A DNA stretch of 64,000 nt from Macrophomina tecta (GCA_024180945.1 JAKSGN010000022.1:1240001-1304000), one strand, 5' to 3'. Shown: positions 1 to 10,593, counted from the first letter of the stretch. The notes: a model not told the origin generated them from the letters alone. Made by a program: numbers and translations.

Positions 1-741
1 CGCCCGAAAAGCGCGCGTGCTGGCAGAACCCCTGCGACTGCGGCACCTACCGCACCTACGCCCTCGAGAACATCAACTGGAGCAAAGCATACGGCGGCGT
101 TCGCGCCATGTCCCAGCCGCTCTGTGGCCCGGGTGCTATTGCAAAGACATACACCTACTCCTGGTCCTACACCATCACCGGCTCCATTAGCCCTGGCTGG
201 GTAAGCAGAGCCTAAACCACCAGTAACAATGTCGCTTATTCAAGCTTCGCAGAAACCCAGCCCTGAGTCTCTCTTATCGCTCGGCATTTCCGTCGGCTTC
301 TCTTACACTTTCGGGTAAGACCTCCCCCCCCCCCCCATGCCGCACCTGACCATTCGTCCCTCCCTCTACTCTTCCCGGCTAACGCACAACCACTATGCCC
401 ACAGTGACGCGGTTGCCACGGGTTACACCGCAACTTGCGAAGGCCGCCACCCGTGCATCGCCACATTCAAGCCCTGGGTCGGCACCATCACCGGACGCGG
501 CCTGTGGCGCGACCTCTCCAAAGAGGGAAGCAAGCTGTGCCGGTCCGGCCGCGGCGGGAACATCGAGCTTAAGGTCCCCATTGTCGCCAGCGGCTGCAAG
601 AGCTCCAAGGACTCGTGTGGAGCTGACGGCGCCTGGGGCCACTGCTACTTCCTCGGCGACTTCGCCAAGCGCACCTGCGGCAATACCCTCGGTGCGACGC
701 CCTGGAGCGAAGCTTGCCCCTCGAACTTGTACCCTGCGTAG
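1..741 (+). CDS. Cysteine-rich secreted-type protein, 5' end outside window
   Basis: The protein is not assigned to a known family. Three exons can be read: up to 200, 253-314 and 405-741. Intron 1 (201-252) has donor GTAAGC. Intron 2 (315-404) has donor GTAAGA, a GGCTAAC branch site and a CAG acceptor. These two introns are the only combination I found that keeps one open frame to the TAG at 741. The visible part begins with PEKRACWQNPCDCGTYR and ends SEACPSNLYPA. It is rich in Cys, Gly and Trp, with cysteines spread along both halves, as in extracellular disulfide-bonded proteins. The start codon and any signal peptide lie upstream of base 1, so secretion is inferred from composition only. 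No catalytic motif is evident. Confidence 0.7.
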
Positions 742-2708
742 AGCAGGAATAGAGCTTTCTCCGAGTAGGCTTATAGAAGAATGCTTGAGATATATGTTAC
801 GCCGGGGATTTTTGGGGAGACGTTACGCTTATCATCGGCTAATTCACAGTTTCAGAGCCGCTACGGTGGATATGAGACGCTAATTCTATATTTACTTCCT
901 ACATACATAGATAATAAAGTTTGTTATCCTATTATGGCCTTATCTCTTTTATTATGCTATAAATATGCCTTTTAAATTTTTATATCTATTCTCTTCATCG
1001 CACAGCTTTTGTGGTAGCTACTACTCGCATATTATCCGGTCACTGCCTTAGAAGATGCCCCTGTTAGACATTGCAGGTGGAAGCACTGCAAAGTCAGCTG
1101 TTGAACAGAGCTGTCTTGATTATGGTACCCAGAAGACGTCGTAGGAGCGGATAAAGCCCAAGATCCACGTCGCCGTCGAAAAACCAGGTTTAACACGACG
1201 TTGTGTTACCAGCGCTAAGAGCGCCTTGCCGCTCAGCTGAAAGCATCTATTTGTTCGTACAATTTGCTTGCCGCGGGGGGGATGAGAGCGAAAAGCAGCG
1301 GCGAATGCCTGGATTATTCTTGCGGGTCGAACGTCCCGACGGGAAAAGGCTGGTTTGTTCAGATGCCTCGTTCCGGCTTCCCCCCCGTCCACAGAGGATA
1401 GATGCAGTTAAAAGAATATGGGGGTATGGAATCCTTTTGTTCTTCGGCTGCGAGCCGTTCTCGGTAAATAACGACGCGTCTATGCTCTACTAAGTTGGTC
1501 CCTAAAAGCTTCACCATGCACCTTTACCAGCCACCGAACTTGATGATGCGAGCTTCTCGTATGCAGATTGCCTCAAGCAAAGCCTGGGCCATGCCCCCGG
1601 AAGGCGCTGTCAGACTCGATGTCCTCTAACTGTACAGCCCGCCTAGGCCTCGTGCCCGCGTTGGCGACATCCATAGGCTTCGACAAGCTTTTCAGTATCT
1701 GTTGACTAGCTTGATGGATAGCGCCAGCTGATTAGCCGGTTGCGAGTGCAGCACGACTAACGCTGTGTTGAAGCCTGGGAGCCGCATATCCCCCACCCGG
1801 CCCTCTAGCTGCATGCGATACTTCCAACATTTTGAACTGTCACAGGTAGGTGTCAAGCATTCGCACGTAGCATCAGAGCACCAGAATGCTCGAGAGCGAT
1901 TGAAGAAAACGTGCGACGGGCCGGCTGGTCGATCTGCTGATCATCATTCCGTTTTCCTTGCCCATGGTGTGCCTGATCTGCGAATTCCCCGCTCGCGGAT
2001 CCGGACGACTCCCGGCGTGCCTTGCGGTAGATCTCCTTAAGCTGATCGATCATCTGGCCCGAGCATCAGAAAGCCTTGTGGACGGCAAATGCGTCTTAGA
2101 TGGATGCCGGTACTCTCTGTGCCAATTCCGGGCTACTGATAAAAGACAGCGGTTAACATATCGCACATAGGATAACACGCACTTTAGCACTGCGGTGCCG
2201 TATAAGATTAAGAGAATAAATTATTTTTTCTATTCTATTAGAATTCGTTAATGGACACTTTTTAACCTTTCTAGTAATGTATTTTCTTTATTCCTGTAGA
2301 TGTCTCTACTACCGCCATTTGATTTTCAAACCTTCCATCAAACACACTATAAAACTAAAAAAAAAAAATAAAAAAAATAAAAATTTTACGCTAAATAGTT
2401 AAGTTTAAAATTTAAATTAACAAGAAACAGTAAAAGGGGTCTACTTTCTTCCAGAACAAAAGATAAATTTTATTTTATTAATGCGTAATGAGTTAGAAAT
2501 TATTCTAATTCTTTCTAATCTCGTAAAGGCTGCGCTATCATATTAGAAAATAGAGAAATCTAGTACTTAGAATATTACGCAATAACTATCCGATGCTAAG
2601 AGAGGTTATGCGACCTAGTAAATACTCTAAGCTTCGATAGGACGCAGAGGGTGCAAATTGAGCAACTTAACAAGCAGACAAATTTAGTATACCAGGGGGC
2701 GGCTAAAA
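742..2708. other. Gene-free stretch, no supported gene
   Basis: The 3' flank of the first gene contains AT-rich sequence with an ATAATAAA-like polyadenylation context near 910. Bases 1000-2170 are moderately GC-rich with only short frames on both strands. A short minus-strand frame around 1853-2053 reads like protein but lacks a continuing upstream exon. Bases 2200-2700 are AT-rich with A-runs. No family is recognisable. Confidence 0.5.
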
Positions 2709-3475
2709 TCAGGAAAGGCCAAAAGTACTCATGTGACCGCTGAGGTCGACCGAGAAGAAAGTCAGACCACGCTCCGTTCTCGTTCGGCCCATAACACCGC
2801 CACCAGCAAGGGTTGACATCTGGGCTTTCGAGCGGTAAGGGACAAAGAAGTCATCAGCGACAGGGGCTTGGAAACGCTGTGCCCCGTTCCATGTCATATT
2901 CTGTCTTGTAAGTAATGTTCGATTGGTAAGAAGGGTGTAATCGAGGCCCCAATGCCCGATAACGGTATGCACGCTACGCTCAATTACTCTCTGAAGACCA
3001 GTGAATCCCGTGAACTCTTCAGCACCCAGTTCTCTGAGACACCAGTTGTCGTGTTATAGACATTGCGCGGTGAAGCCGCTGACGAAGCAATAGCTTGAGG
3101 CGCATTGATGACTGCCTTGACTTCGGGCTGGTCAAAGTACACTTTGGCCCCGTTAGGCAGGTATTTAAGTGGACCTGGAAACCCTATGGCATCCCACAGC
3201 AATGGGAAAGTTGTAGTTATCTCGTAGATCCTGAAGCACTATGCACACGGCAACATCGTCGCTGGTTTGTAGTGAAGACTCCCGAGGATTTACCGGGTAG
3301 ACTAGCGTTGCAGCAGCAAGGATATCCAACCAAACATCACATTCCTTTGTTAAAAAATCACCTGTACTTCAATCTGGCGGTGGCGGTGGTGGTATTCCTT
3401 TTGGAGGATAAACCAGGTGCTCTTCATGAAAGGCGTTATAACCGCACTTTTGCGCCCAGTTTTCGACATTGCTAA
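2709..3475 (-). pseudogene. Serine carboxypeptidase (peptidase S10) remnant
   Basis: The minus strand carries the C-terminal third of a fungal secreted serine carboxypeptidase in broken frames. From 3475 downward the pieces read NVENWAQKCGYN, then TKECDVWLDIL, then CFRIYEITTTFPLLWDAIGF, then GAEEFTGFTGLQRVIERSV, then HTVIGHWGLDYTLLTN, ending near VDLSGHM. The GLDY segment holds the expected catalytic Asp and SGHM the catalytic His of the S10 triad. The part with the nucleophilic Ser is missing. A one-base frameshift lies near 3015 and an in-frame stop follows a proline-rich run near 3370. The frame ends just after SGHM instead of continuing to the usual C-terminus. This is a dead fragment of an extracellular peptidase gene. 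Confidence 0.8.
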
Positions 3476-5666
3476 CGAGTGATTGGTTGAGATTAAGCAG
3501 GTTGTTCCAATGTCTTAAAAAGGCAGCTCTGGGCACCTAAGGCATAAAAGCGTTGTTATTCAGAATACATTAATTAATATAAGGTAGGTAAAGCGACTAC
3601 TCAAATAGTAATGATTATAGTAGTACTAGACTTCGTATATAAGTTAAGTAGAGAGATCTACTATTTTCGTAGGTACCCAAGGAGTATGGTTTATATACAA
3701 GTAGGATTCTGTCTAGCCGTCACGCCGCTATAGGGACTAACAGCACTTAAGAAGTGACCTCGAAGGGGATAGTATAAAAGCTTATAGAGGTTGGTTCTAT
3801 TTCACATTTCGTCTCTTATTTTCCTTGCGCTTTGTTGAACTTCCCCTACTTGCGCTCGCGTTTATATCTGTTTTTGGATCGTTAGGTAGGAGAGAAGGGA
3901 CGATTTCTTGATACACAACGTGCCGGGTCTCGAATGGATCGGAATCCCGATACAGCTTAGCGGATGATAGCTCTCTTTGCCCCTATTGCCTGCTGAGGCC
4001 GACGGGATGTAGGATTCATCGTTATCATCATATTGAATTGAGGTGAACGGTGATCACTGATGAAGGTGCCGCTGCTCCATTGCATAGTGCTACTGATGCC
4101 AACTAAATACCTATATTGCTAAATAGCAACGTGTCCATTCAATGAGTCAGTGCAGTTTTGTAACGAATGTAAGGCGCATAATTGCTCATGTATAGGGGGA
4201 TAATGCTAAGACTGTAAGAGACGTGTTTGATAAATAATAAGCAAATGAGCAACGATGAATAAGAAACAACATTAGGTGATGCTGGTTGATACATTATTAT
4301 TATTGTTATTACTATTGTTATCATCGCCTTCTTTGTCGTCCTTATTCTTTTCTGTGGGGGCTGCGCCGTAACATCTCTCTTACTTACTATACCATTCATT
4401 CACGAGTCAAGCTATATTCGCACATCTAAACAAATTTAAAAACTTCTAAGTGTTGCAGTGTGAGCAGATAAATAGGAGAAAAAGCAGGCAGACTTCAAAA
4501 GGTAGTATTCTCAGGTCCGAATCCTTAGTGAAGAGGATTCGGCTACGGTGGCCTAGTTATACCTAAGGCCTGAGCGTCACACGTGATAAGCACGTGGTGC
4601 ACATAGGAGTAGCACGCGGGCGTACTGTCCTGAGATGCAGCAACTTTATTATTAGAAGACTAATACCTAAATTAACTATTTTAAAGTCTGAACTTAATCG
4701 CCGTGTGGAGTAGAATACACGATTATGCCCCTTTAGTTTATAGCAGAGATAATGTAAGGCTGTATAAGTACTTAGCGATGGAAATTTATCTGTTCATCTC
4801 GGCTATATTATTATATGATGGAATGAAGGGAGTCCGTCTATCGCGACACCTCTGCTTAGTCAGCTTAACATATTTAATCTATCCCGCTTAATAGTTCAAT
4901 CATCAGAACCTCTCCTCATTTTGTTCCACGGTTATATCAGCCTATAAGCTTTATTAATTATTCTGAGACGTGGTGGTATTACGACACCAGTCGGAGGGAA
5001 CGAGGACAGAGCGGTCCCACTCCCCAGAAAAGGCTCTATTTCCTCGGATCGGAGAATCTGAAACCCGGTTCACGCCCTCAATATCAGAAAATGCGTCCAA
5101 GATCCGAAGCACTGACCACGGATCACTTGGATTACGGGAGCAAGGTGAGCCACCTGGCGATCTACCATGATCGATCCAAACCATTCTATGTTTATAAACC
5201 ACACTCATTCACAGTATATAGGGTCCTCGTGGTCAACTTGTCAATTGATTCATACCGTAATACCGTGTGCGAACCTCCCCTGGCTAATTTAAAGGCCCCT
5301 AGAAAGCCTAAGCTATCTGATCTTACGCCTTTCCTCCCTAGACAGAGTACCGGCGTAATACTTGGAGCTTATAAATATTTTGTTGGAATATCACGTATTT
5401 GTATGATAAGACTTCAGCTTAGTCACGGACGAGAACGGACAGGGAAGCGTCCCCTAAGCTGCCGTCCTAGTCTTTATGCCCCTTATGGACCAATCGATCA
5501 GATCATCATAATACCCAACATCTATTGTACAAACGCGTGATATTCCAATAGGTGCTCAGGCGTTTCTGATGCATAACCAAGTTAATGAATTTATCTAAGA
5601 ACATAATGGAGATAATTAAGCTCATTGTCCATCACTTGTAATGCTAATTGATACATGATTCCACCC
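3476..5666. other. AT-rich transposon graveyard
   Basis: No gene is supported. Short pieces of the gypsy LTR family seen elsewhere recur. The TATA-region motif GTTTATATACAAGTAGGA is near 3690 and the LTR end GGCTGCGCCGTAACA near 4360-4372, both in minus orientation. A degenerate plus-orientation piece around 5190-5275 contains ATAAACCACACTC and CGTGGTCAACTTG. A small hairpin built from CCGAATCC and GGATTCGG lies near 4516-4541. The stretch is likely old, mutated LTR fragments. Confidence 0.5.
5381..5520 (+). repeat. Degenerate copia-type solo LTR
   Basis: The segment starts TGTTGGAATATCACG and ends ATACCCAACA, so it has TG...CA termini. The start resembles the sequences at 7404 and 15,494. 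The flanking pentamers (TATTT and TCTAT) do not match, so target-site duplications are not preserved or the ends are slightly misplaced. Confidence 0.4.
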
Positions 5667-6185
5667 TTAGCCCGCGTATGCCTTGACGTCAGCGATACCA
5701 GTACCAACACCATCCGGAAGACAGCAATCAACAGCGCTAGTCCACAGGGTGTTCATGCCATTTTTGGACCACACAGCGAGGTATTTAAGGCCGCTGTTAG
5801 GATGCCAATACCCAGCTGGCGAAACATAGAGTCCGTCGATATCGTGCGAATACCAATACCCGTCAGCCCCTTGGTAGGAAAACCCCGTCTGGGTAAGCGT
5901 ATTTCCCTGGCTTGGTCCAAAGATTTGATTGTAGATCTGTCCTCCTGCTTCGCCAAGGGCTCCCTCTCCTACTGCTTTCGCAGCCTGTCTTGCGCCATTC
6001 TTCGCCATGGAACCGCGCCCCCCAGCGCGTCCTCCCGCGCGACCAATCTTCGAGACTCCAATATCTCGATTAACTTGGGCGCAATGAGGCGTGTTTGGAT
6101 TGACGCTCTTGCAAGTATTCCAGGTGTAGTCGGCGTTAACAACTGCGGCCAGAATAGCTGGCAGAAGAAGCTTGAGAGAGACCAT
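5667..6185 (-). CDS. Small secreted protein, 172 aa
   Basis: The family is not recognised. The single-exon frame starts MVSLKLLLPAILAAVVNA, a typical signal peptide with predicted cleavage around residue 18. Two cysteines follow soon after (WNTCK, PHCAQ) and a CC pair lies near the C-terminus (AVDCCLPDG). Residues 45-90 are very rich in Gly and Ala (repeats of GRAGG, then KAVGEGALGEAGG). This could form a flexible or small-residue helical segment. The C-terminal half is aromatic (QGADGYWYSHDIDGLYV). Length, signal peptide and few cysteines fit a fungal small secreted protein, possibly effector-like. A TATATATATG stretch at about 6343-6352 lies upstream on this strand. Both sides are transposon relics. 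Confidence 0.7.
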   Translation of the reverse strand: MVSLKLLLPAILAAVVNADYTWNTCKSVNPNTPHCAQVNRDIGVSKIGRAGGRAGGRGSMAKNGARQAAKAVGEGALGEAGGQIYNQIFGPSQGNTLTQTGFSYQGADGYWYSHDIDGLYVSPAGYWHPNSGLKYLAVWSKNGMNTLWTSAVDCCLPDGVGTGIADVKAYAG

Positions 6186-6541
6186 ATTTGATTGCTAAAT
6201 TGTTGTAAGCATTTAGATAAGGCAAGCCACTTGCAAGACTTACATTTTAGGAATTGCTTTAATGCACCGAAGGGTTGTGTTTGTAGGCTCCGAGAGTTTC
6301 TAGTTGTTGTGTCTGATCGGAGTAAATACTGCACCTCTGTAGTCATATATATATGCGCTCTTCGGAAGCTAACGGAAGCATAGTAACAGGAATATCAAAA
6401 AAAAAAAAAAAAAATGGTACGTAATGACTTGAGTGATCGTACCTTTTGCTATGTACTAATAATATTAAGGTTTCATCTCTTCTGGCTCATCTAAAATATG
6501 ATAGTAGAGGCTGTCAAAGCAGGAGCAGGTGCTGGAACTTC
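6186..6541. other. Upstream region of the 172-aa secreted gene
   Basis: The stretch holds the likely promoter of the minus-strand secreted gene, a run of about 19 A near 6398-6416 and AT-rich sequence up to the palindrome. No other gene is visible. Confidence 0.5.
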
Positions 6542-6664
6542 CGTGTATTTAAGGTTCAGTAGTGGCGGCGGTAGTTCTCAACCATCTGATATGGACTCTA
6601 TCATGCCAAGTCTCTATCAGGTGGTTAAGAACTACCGTCGCCACTACTGAACCTTAAATACACG
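6542..6664. repeat. Long palindrome with 50-bp arms
   Basis: Bases 6542-6591 and 6615-6664 are reverse complements over 50 nt with three mismatches, separated by a 23-nt spacer. Weaker complementarity continues outward for about 12 nt around GGAACTT and AAGTTCC. The structure would form a cruciform or RNA hairpin. It resembles a foldback or MITE-type element. No coding capacity is visible. Confidence 0.85.
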
Positions 6665-6678
6665 AAAGTTCCAACAGC

Positions 6679-7376
6679 AGGCTTAGCGCCTTAGTAGCCA
6701 TAGCTAGTTACTTTCTACCGGCGAGTACGACTTACTGAACGCTAATTAACAACACAATTAGACTTGCTTTACTTCTTCTTGGTTTTGGCATGGCGCTACA
6801 GCAACTAGTAGCTGCGACTTTTTGTTCCTTGTCGCCGGCGCCCGCGGTAAGCACAGCGCGACGACGGGCCTTGGACGTATAGCTCGAAGCCAAGGATCTG
6901 TTGCTAATTACACGTGGAACCATTGAACGCACCGCGCGACAGCAACGGGCCAGCCGCTTTACCGCTATGACTCTTAACCGCCACGCTAATCGATAGAAGC
7001 TCTCTGACGCACAGCGCGAAACTAAGGATCTCCCGCCACTGAGCGAAGCCATTGAACGCATAGCGCGAAACTAATGGACTAGCTACTTTTACCGCCATTG
7101 CAGCCACCAACCTACGCTATTCTTACACGTCACCAAGCTCGCACGGAAAGATCATCAAGGTATTACCGGACTAAATTATACTATGGAATAGGATTAGTGA
7201 TGGCACGAGAACGAGGCTTGTTAAGGAAGGATAGACGTTAAGGCAGGAGTAGGCTTAGCGCCTTAGCAGCCATAGCTAGCTACTTTTTTCTGCCGAGTAA
7301 GACTTCCTAAATGCTATTTCATTATATAATTAGACTTGCTTTTCTTTCTCCCTCCTTTTGGCACGGCGCTATAATA
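6679..7376. repeat. Approx. 125-bp direct repeats flanking a degenerate tandem array
   Basis: A block starting AGGCTTAGCGCCTTAG at 6679 recurs at 7251 and stays similar for about 125 bp through TTAGACTTGCTTT to GGC-CGGCGCTA. Between the copies (6860-7110) degenerate units recur, built around ATTGAACGCA, AGCGCGAAACTAA and GGATCT. The long minus-strand frames here (6732-7110) are Ser/Arg-rich products of the repeats and not accepted as genes. This is probably a relic of an unclassified element. Confidence 0.6.
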
Positions 7377-7403
7377 AAGGCAGATAGTGGCTCTTAAGGG
7401 TCT

Positions 7404-7525
7404 TGTTGGAATATCACGTGTGTATATAATATCTTAGTCACGGAAGAGGAGGGATAAGAGGACTCCCCCTAATTGGCCCTCTTAGTCCTCATGCCACTCA
7501 TTCTCAATTAATAGTATCACCACCA
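7404..7525 (+). repeat. Probable copia-type LTR fragment
   Basis: The start TGTTGGAATATCACGTG matches the termini at 5381 and 15,494. A possible duplicated pentamer (GGTCT before, AGTCT after) differs at one base, as a G-to-A mutation would give. The right boundary is uncertain. Confidence 0.35.
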
Positions 7526-7556
7526 AGTCTAACGCAAATATACCGTATTTGCTTCT

Positions 7557-8033
7557 TGTTACGGCACAGCCTTCACAGGGTTAGGAAACTGCAGAGTAGG
7601 AAGGCGAGCGGGGAGCGCAGCTGCGGTACGGAAAGGACCTACAACGGAATACGTGGCTTACGTAACGCCAAGAGATTGATCTGTTTGATCTTACACGCCT
7701 TAGGCATTAACGGATAGATTAACCAGATCAAAGGCACTATTGATCTGTCGGCACTCTGACCCCTACCCAGATTAGGAATAGATTAATACTAGATTGTAGA
7801 CCTTTCCTACGTGTATATAAACTATACTCTTTAGATAGCTTTGACCTTCGTGGTCAACTTTAATAATAATTCGTATATTGTTAGTAACACGGCCTTCGCA
7901 CGCAGTGCTTAGTCTTATTACGTGTTCGACTTGCTCTTACCCTCTTCTTGTACCCACTTAAGGAAAACCCCCTCGACAGGTTTTCTCCCTCTTCGGTGTT
8001 TGGATCCTTAGAGGTAGAGGCCCGCTCGTTACA
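7557..8033 (+). repeat. Solo gypsy LTR (477 bp), plus orientation
   Basis: It begins TGTTACGGCACAGCC and ends CCCGCTCGTTACA. It is flanked by perfect pentamers CTTCT at 7552-7556 and 8034-8038. The R-U5 half (TTCGTGGTCAACTT onward) matches the gypsy-C LTR, while the U3 half diverges. An intact target duplication around one LTR indicates recombination between the LTRs of a former full element. Confidence 0.9.
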
Positions 8034-8125
8034 CTTCTGTTTTATACTAGTGGCCCGTATTAAAGTAGTTTACCAGTGATTTCGGAAGCTATTACGAAGC
8101 TTAATGCAAACCAGCATAGTCAAAG

Positions 8126-9030
8126 GTGGAGAGCTACAGCAAATCCAAATCCTTAAATAAAGGGTCTGGCAGAACTTTCGCGACCCAAGACTTCGAGCAA
8201 GGATGGGAAACCTTGACTCTTGGGGAGAAAGCTGAATATCCGAGGTTTAGGTTTTTGTTGTTCGCGTGCATTGACAGGTAGGTTGGCACTCTGTAAGGCT
8301 GTATGGAGAAGGCGAAAGACAAGATAGATGAACTGCGTACCCCACGGGAGTTGGTAAGGAGACCGCTGACCGGAAACTGCTTGTAGATGTAACGAGCGGG
8401 CCTCTGCCTCTAAGGATCCGAACACCAAAGAGGGAGAAAACCTGTCGAGGGGGTTTTCCTTGAGTGGGTACAAGAAGAGGGTGAGAGCAAGTCGAACACG
8501 TGATGAGACTGAGCACTGCGTGCGAAGGCCGTGTTACTAACAATGTGCTGAATTGTTATGGAAGTTGACCACGAAGGTCAAAGCTATCTAAGGAGTGTGG
8601 TTTATATACAAGTAGGAAAGTGTATACAATCTAGTGGTGCTGTTGCGAGCCCAGCTCCAGAGGGCTCGAGGTGAGCCGTTGTGAGCCCGGCTCGTAAGGG
8701 CTCGGTGGGTCCGTCCTTGGGTACTCACGTGCTGAGCCACGTGATCCCCTCTTTTCTTTGGAGTTCCCCGCAGAACGTCCTTTCCTTCCTTATTCCCTAT
8801 ACTGTGGAGGCTGCGCCGTAACAGTAGAGCTCTCACAAACCAGGGCGTCTCTGTACGCCAACAACCTCGGCGACAACGTCATGTATCTCACCTACTCCAG
8901 CATTCTCTTTCTTCCCCTGGGATTCTGTGCTTTACCGCGGTCTATAAACCATGAGCTGCCGTACTCGGCCTTTGGGCCAACAATTTGCGTTATTTCGGTT
9001 GCGACGGTTATGTTTCCTCTCTATATCTAA
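8126..9030 (+). pseudogene. CorA-like membrane protein remnant split by a solo LTR
   Basis: Removing the LTR at 8388-8823 and one GTAGA copy joins two protein-like stretches in one frame across the junction (DRKLLVE then LSQTRASLY). The downstream part reads NNLGDNVMYLTYSSILFLPL, a short polar turn (RSIN), a second hydrophobic segment and a stop after FPLYI. Two adjacent C-terminal membrane segments preceded by a helix of this type resemble the end of fungal CorA-like (Mg2+ transporter superfamily) proteins. Upstream, 8126-8270 reads FATQDFEQGWETLTLGEKAE before stops and frameshifts. The assignment is by pattern only and remains tentative; the gene is certainly broken. Confidence 0.4.
8388..8823 (-). 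repeat. Solo gypsy LTR (436 bp), minus orientation
   Basis: It begins TGTAACGAGCGGGCC and ends GGCTGCGCCGTAACA, the reverse orientation of the gypsy-C LTR. It is flanked by GTAGA at 8383-8387 and 8824-8828. Its U3 half (8590-8820) is unrelated in sequence to gypsy-C U3 yet also contains paired inverted repeats (GAGCCC...GGGCTC, twice) and two CACGTG hexamers. It is little mutated, with many CA and TG dinucleotides retained. Confidence 0.92.
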
Positions 9031-9821
9031 ATCTCAGCTTCCGGATCAAGGGCCGATATCTCCTATTAATAAAAAAAAAAAGCGGGCTGCTCGCATATTC
9101 TTTAGCTGTTTATTCAGAATTAAGCCGAGGGAAATTACGACGTTAGAGTAGATATATTTACTTATATCTAAGCATTGATACCATTTGCTGCTTCATCATT
9201 CTGGAATCGAGCATCTATTTTCTGCTCGACGTGCTGACCCTGACGAGCTTCTTATCCAATAGCAGAAAGCAAAAGAGTTATACAGCAGAGACTATTGCAA
9301 ACATATCGGTAGGATATTTCCCGGCTCTGTTTCGGTCCGAGAAGCGCACAATTTTCATCCAATTTGAAATTATCGGGCCGAATGGCCATGTAAAAGGGAG
9401 TCATTCAAGCAAGATCCAATCCACGAAGGCCCCGATGGTATATAATAGTAGTGGGGGCGAGGCAAACAGGTGCACACATATGAGAGAGGGTTTCAGGGAC
9501 GAGAACATAGAGCGGGATCACTCACTGTCCCACTTGCAAGTTTATCGGGGCAACTCGCGCAATGACTTAGTGGGCTTAGACCAGGCCAAGCCAACCTTCG
9601 CCTTGCGACTCCCCTAGAACTCAGGCCGTCAGCATTTCAGTAACATGTCCATATTTTTCTAGCCCCGCGAGTCAGTTTTTTCGTATACACAGACCTCCAT
9701 GACTTCTTCGCGGCCGTCATGAATTCGCGCATGCAATCTCAATAGTGGGAGACAGAATATATAGCGGTCCTGAATGCTTTGAAACAATATCTAGCATATC
9801 CCACCCTCGATTCTACAGAAG
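9031..9821. other. Intergenic, no supported gene
   Basis: There is an A-run near 9070 and a 128-codon open frame at 9231-9617 with no signal peptide, motif or recognisable similarity. The frame is not accepted as a gene. The right end is the promoter of the secreted protein gene at 9923. Confidence 0.5.
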
Positions 9822-9829
9822 TATAAAAG
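9822..9829 (+). promoter_or_regulatory. TATA box of the 133-aa secreted protein gene
   Basis: TATAAAAG lies about 100 bp before the ATG at 9923, with a short C/A-rich leader between. Confidence 0.55.
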
Positions 9830-9922
9830 AAAGTAGCAAGCCATCCGCGCGCCCGTAAGCTTCCCAGCGATTTCCACAATTGCACAGCTAATCATCTAGA
9901 CGCCCGCACACCTCTCGAAAAG

Positions 9923-10324
9923 ATGAAGTTCCTCGCCGGCATCTCCTCCCTCCTCCTTCTCCAACCACTCGCCGCCCTTGCCTGCGACGGCTACCTCCAC
10001 TGCCACTGCTACGACGCCAACGGCCAGCCCAACGATGCCGCCACCTCCACCGTATGCGGCCGGTACAGCGCATCCAACGCGCAAATGATCGCGGCCAACG
10101 CGTGGTCCGACGGCGCGCGCGAGTGCAAGTACGTCGGCCCGGAGGGCGAGTACCGCGGCGTCGGCAAGAGCCGCTCTTACCACTACTATGGCTTCGAGAA
10201 CTGCGACTGGCGCGTCATGTGCCAGGCCGCTGGCGCGACGGGGAAGGATTCGAGCTGTAGGGATAAGCCGCCGGTTGGGGGAAAGAGCAGTGGGGCGGGG
10301 AACCTGTATGCGCCGCACAACTAG
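9923..10324 (+). CDS. Small cysteine-rich secreted protein, 133 aa
   Basis: The single-exon gene starts MKFLAGISSLLLLQPLAALA, a clear signal peptide with likely cleavage before or near the first Cys at residue 21. Cysteines follow in CDGYLHCHCYD, TVCGRY, ECKYVG, NCDWRVMC and SSCRD. That makes eight Cys in the mature chain, enough for four disulfides. There are no membrane segments and no GPI-like tail. It fits a fungal apoplastic or effector-type secreted protein; the molecular function is unknown. A TATA box is about 100 bp upstream and an AATAAA-type signal near 10,498. Codon use is strongly C-ending, unlike the AT-rich relics around it, which argues for a functional gene. Confidence 0.85.
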   Translation: MKFLAGISSLLLLQPLAALACDGYLHCHCYDANGQPNDAATSTVCGRYSASNAQMIAANAWSDGARECKYVGPEGEYRGVGKSRSYHYYGFENCDWRVMCQAAGATGKDSSCRDKPPVGGKSSGAGNLYAPHN

Positions 10325-10593
10325 AAGGCTGATAGGGGGTTAAAAGATCCGGTTGTGGAAGTTGGAAGGAATAACAAGTGAGCTTTTATTTTTTTTTTTT
10401 ATTTTCTTGGTAAGGTCTGTCTCGAGTGATCGCTGGGGACTTTGTAAGCATTGCGTCCATGTGATGTTATGCGTTGGAAAGTGCGCTTCACGAGAACAAT
10501 AAAAAGCCAGACGGACACCACCTCGCTAACAGTCCACTACGGGCTTAACAATTTGGAAGAAGTGTTTACATACAAATTACGCGATCAACTTCC

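Noticed and set aside
6732..7110. Ser/Arg-rich minus-strand frames
   Set aside because: They derive from the degenerate tandem units; the protein pattern repeats with the DNA repeat.
9231..9617. 128-codon plus-strand frame
   Set aside because: No signal peptide, motif or supporting promoter; plausible by chance in moderately GC-rich DNA.
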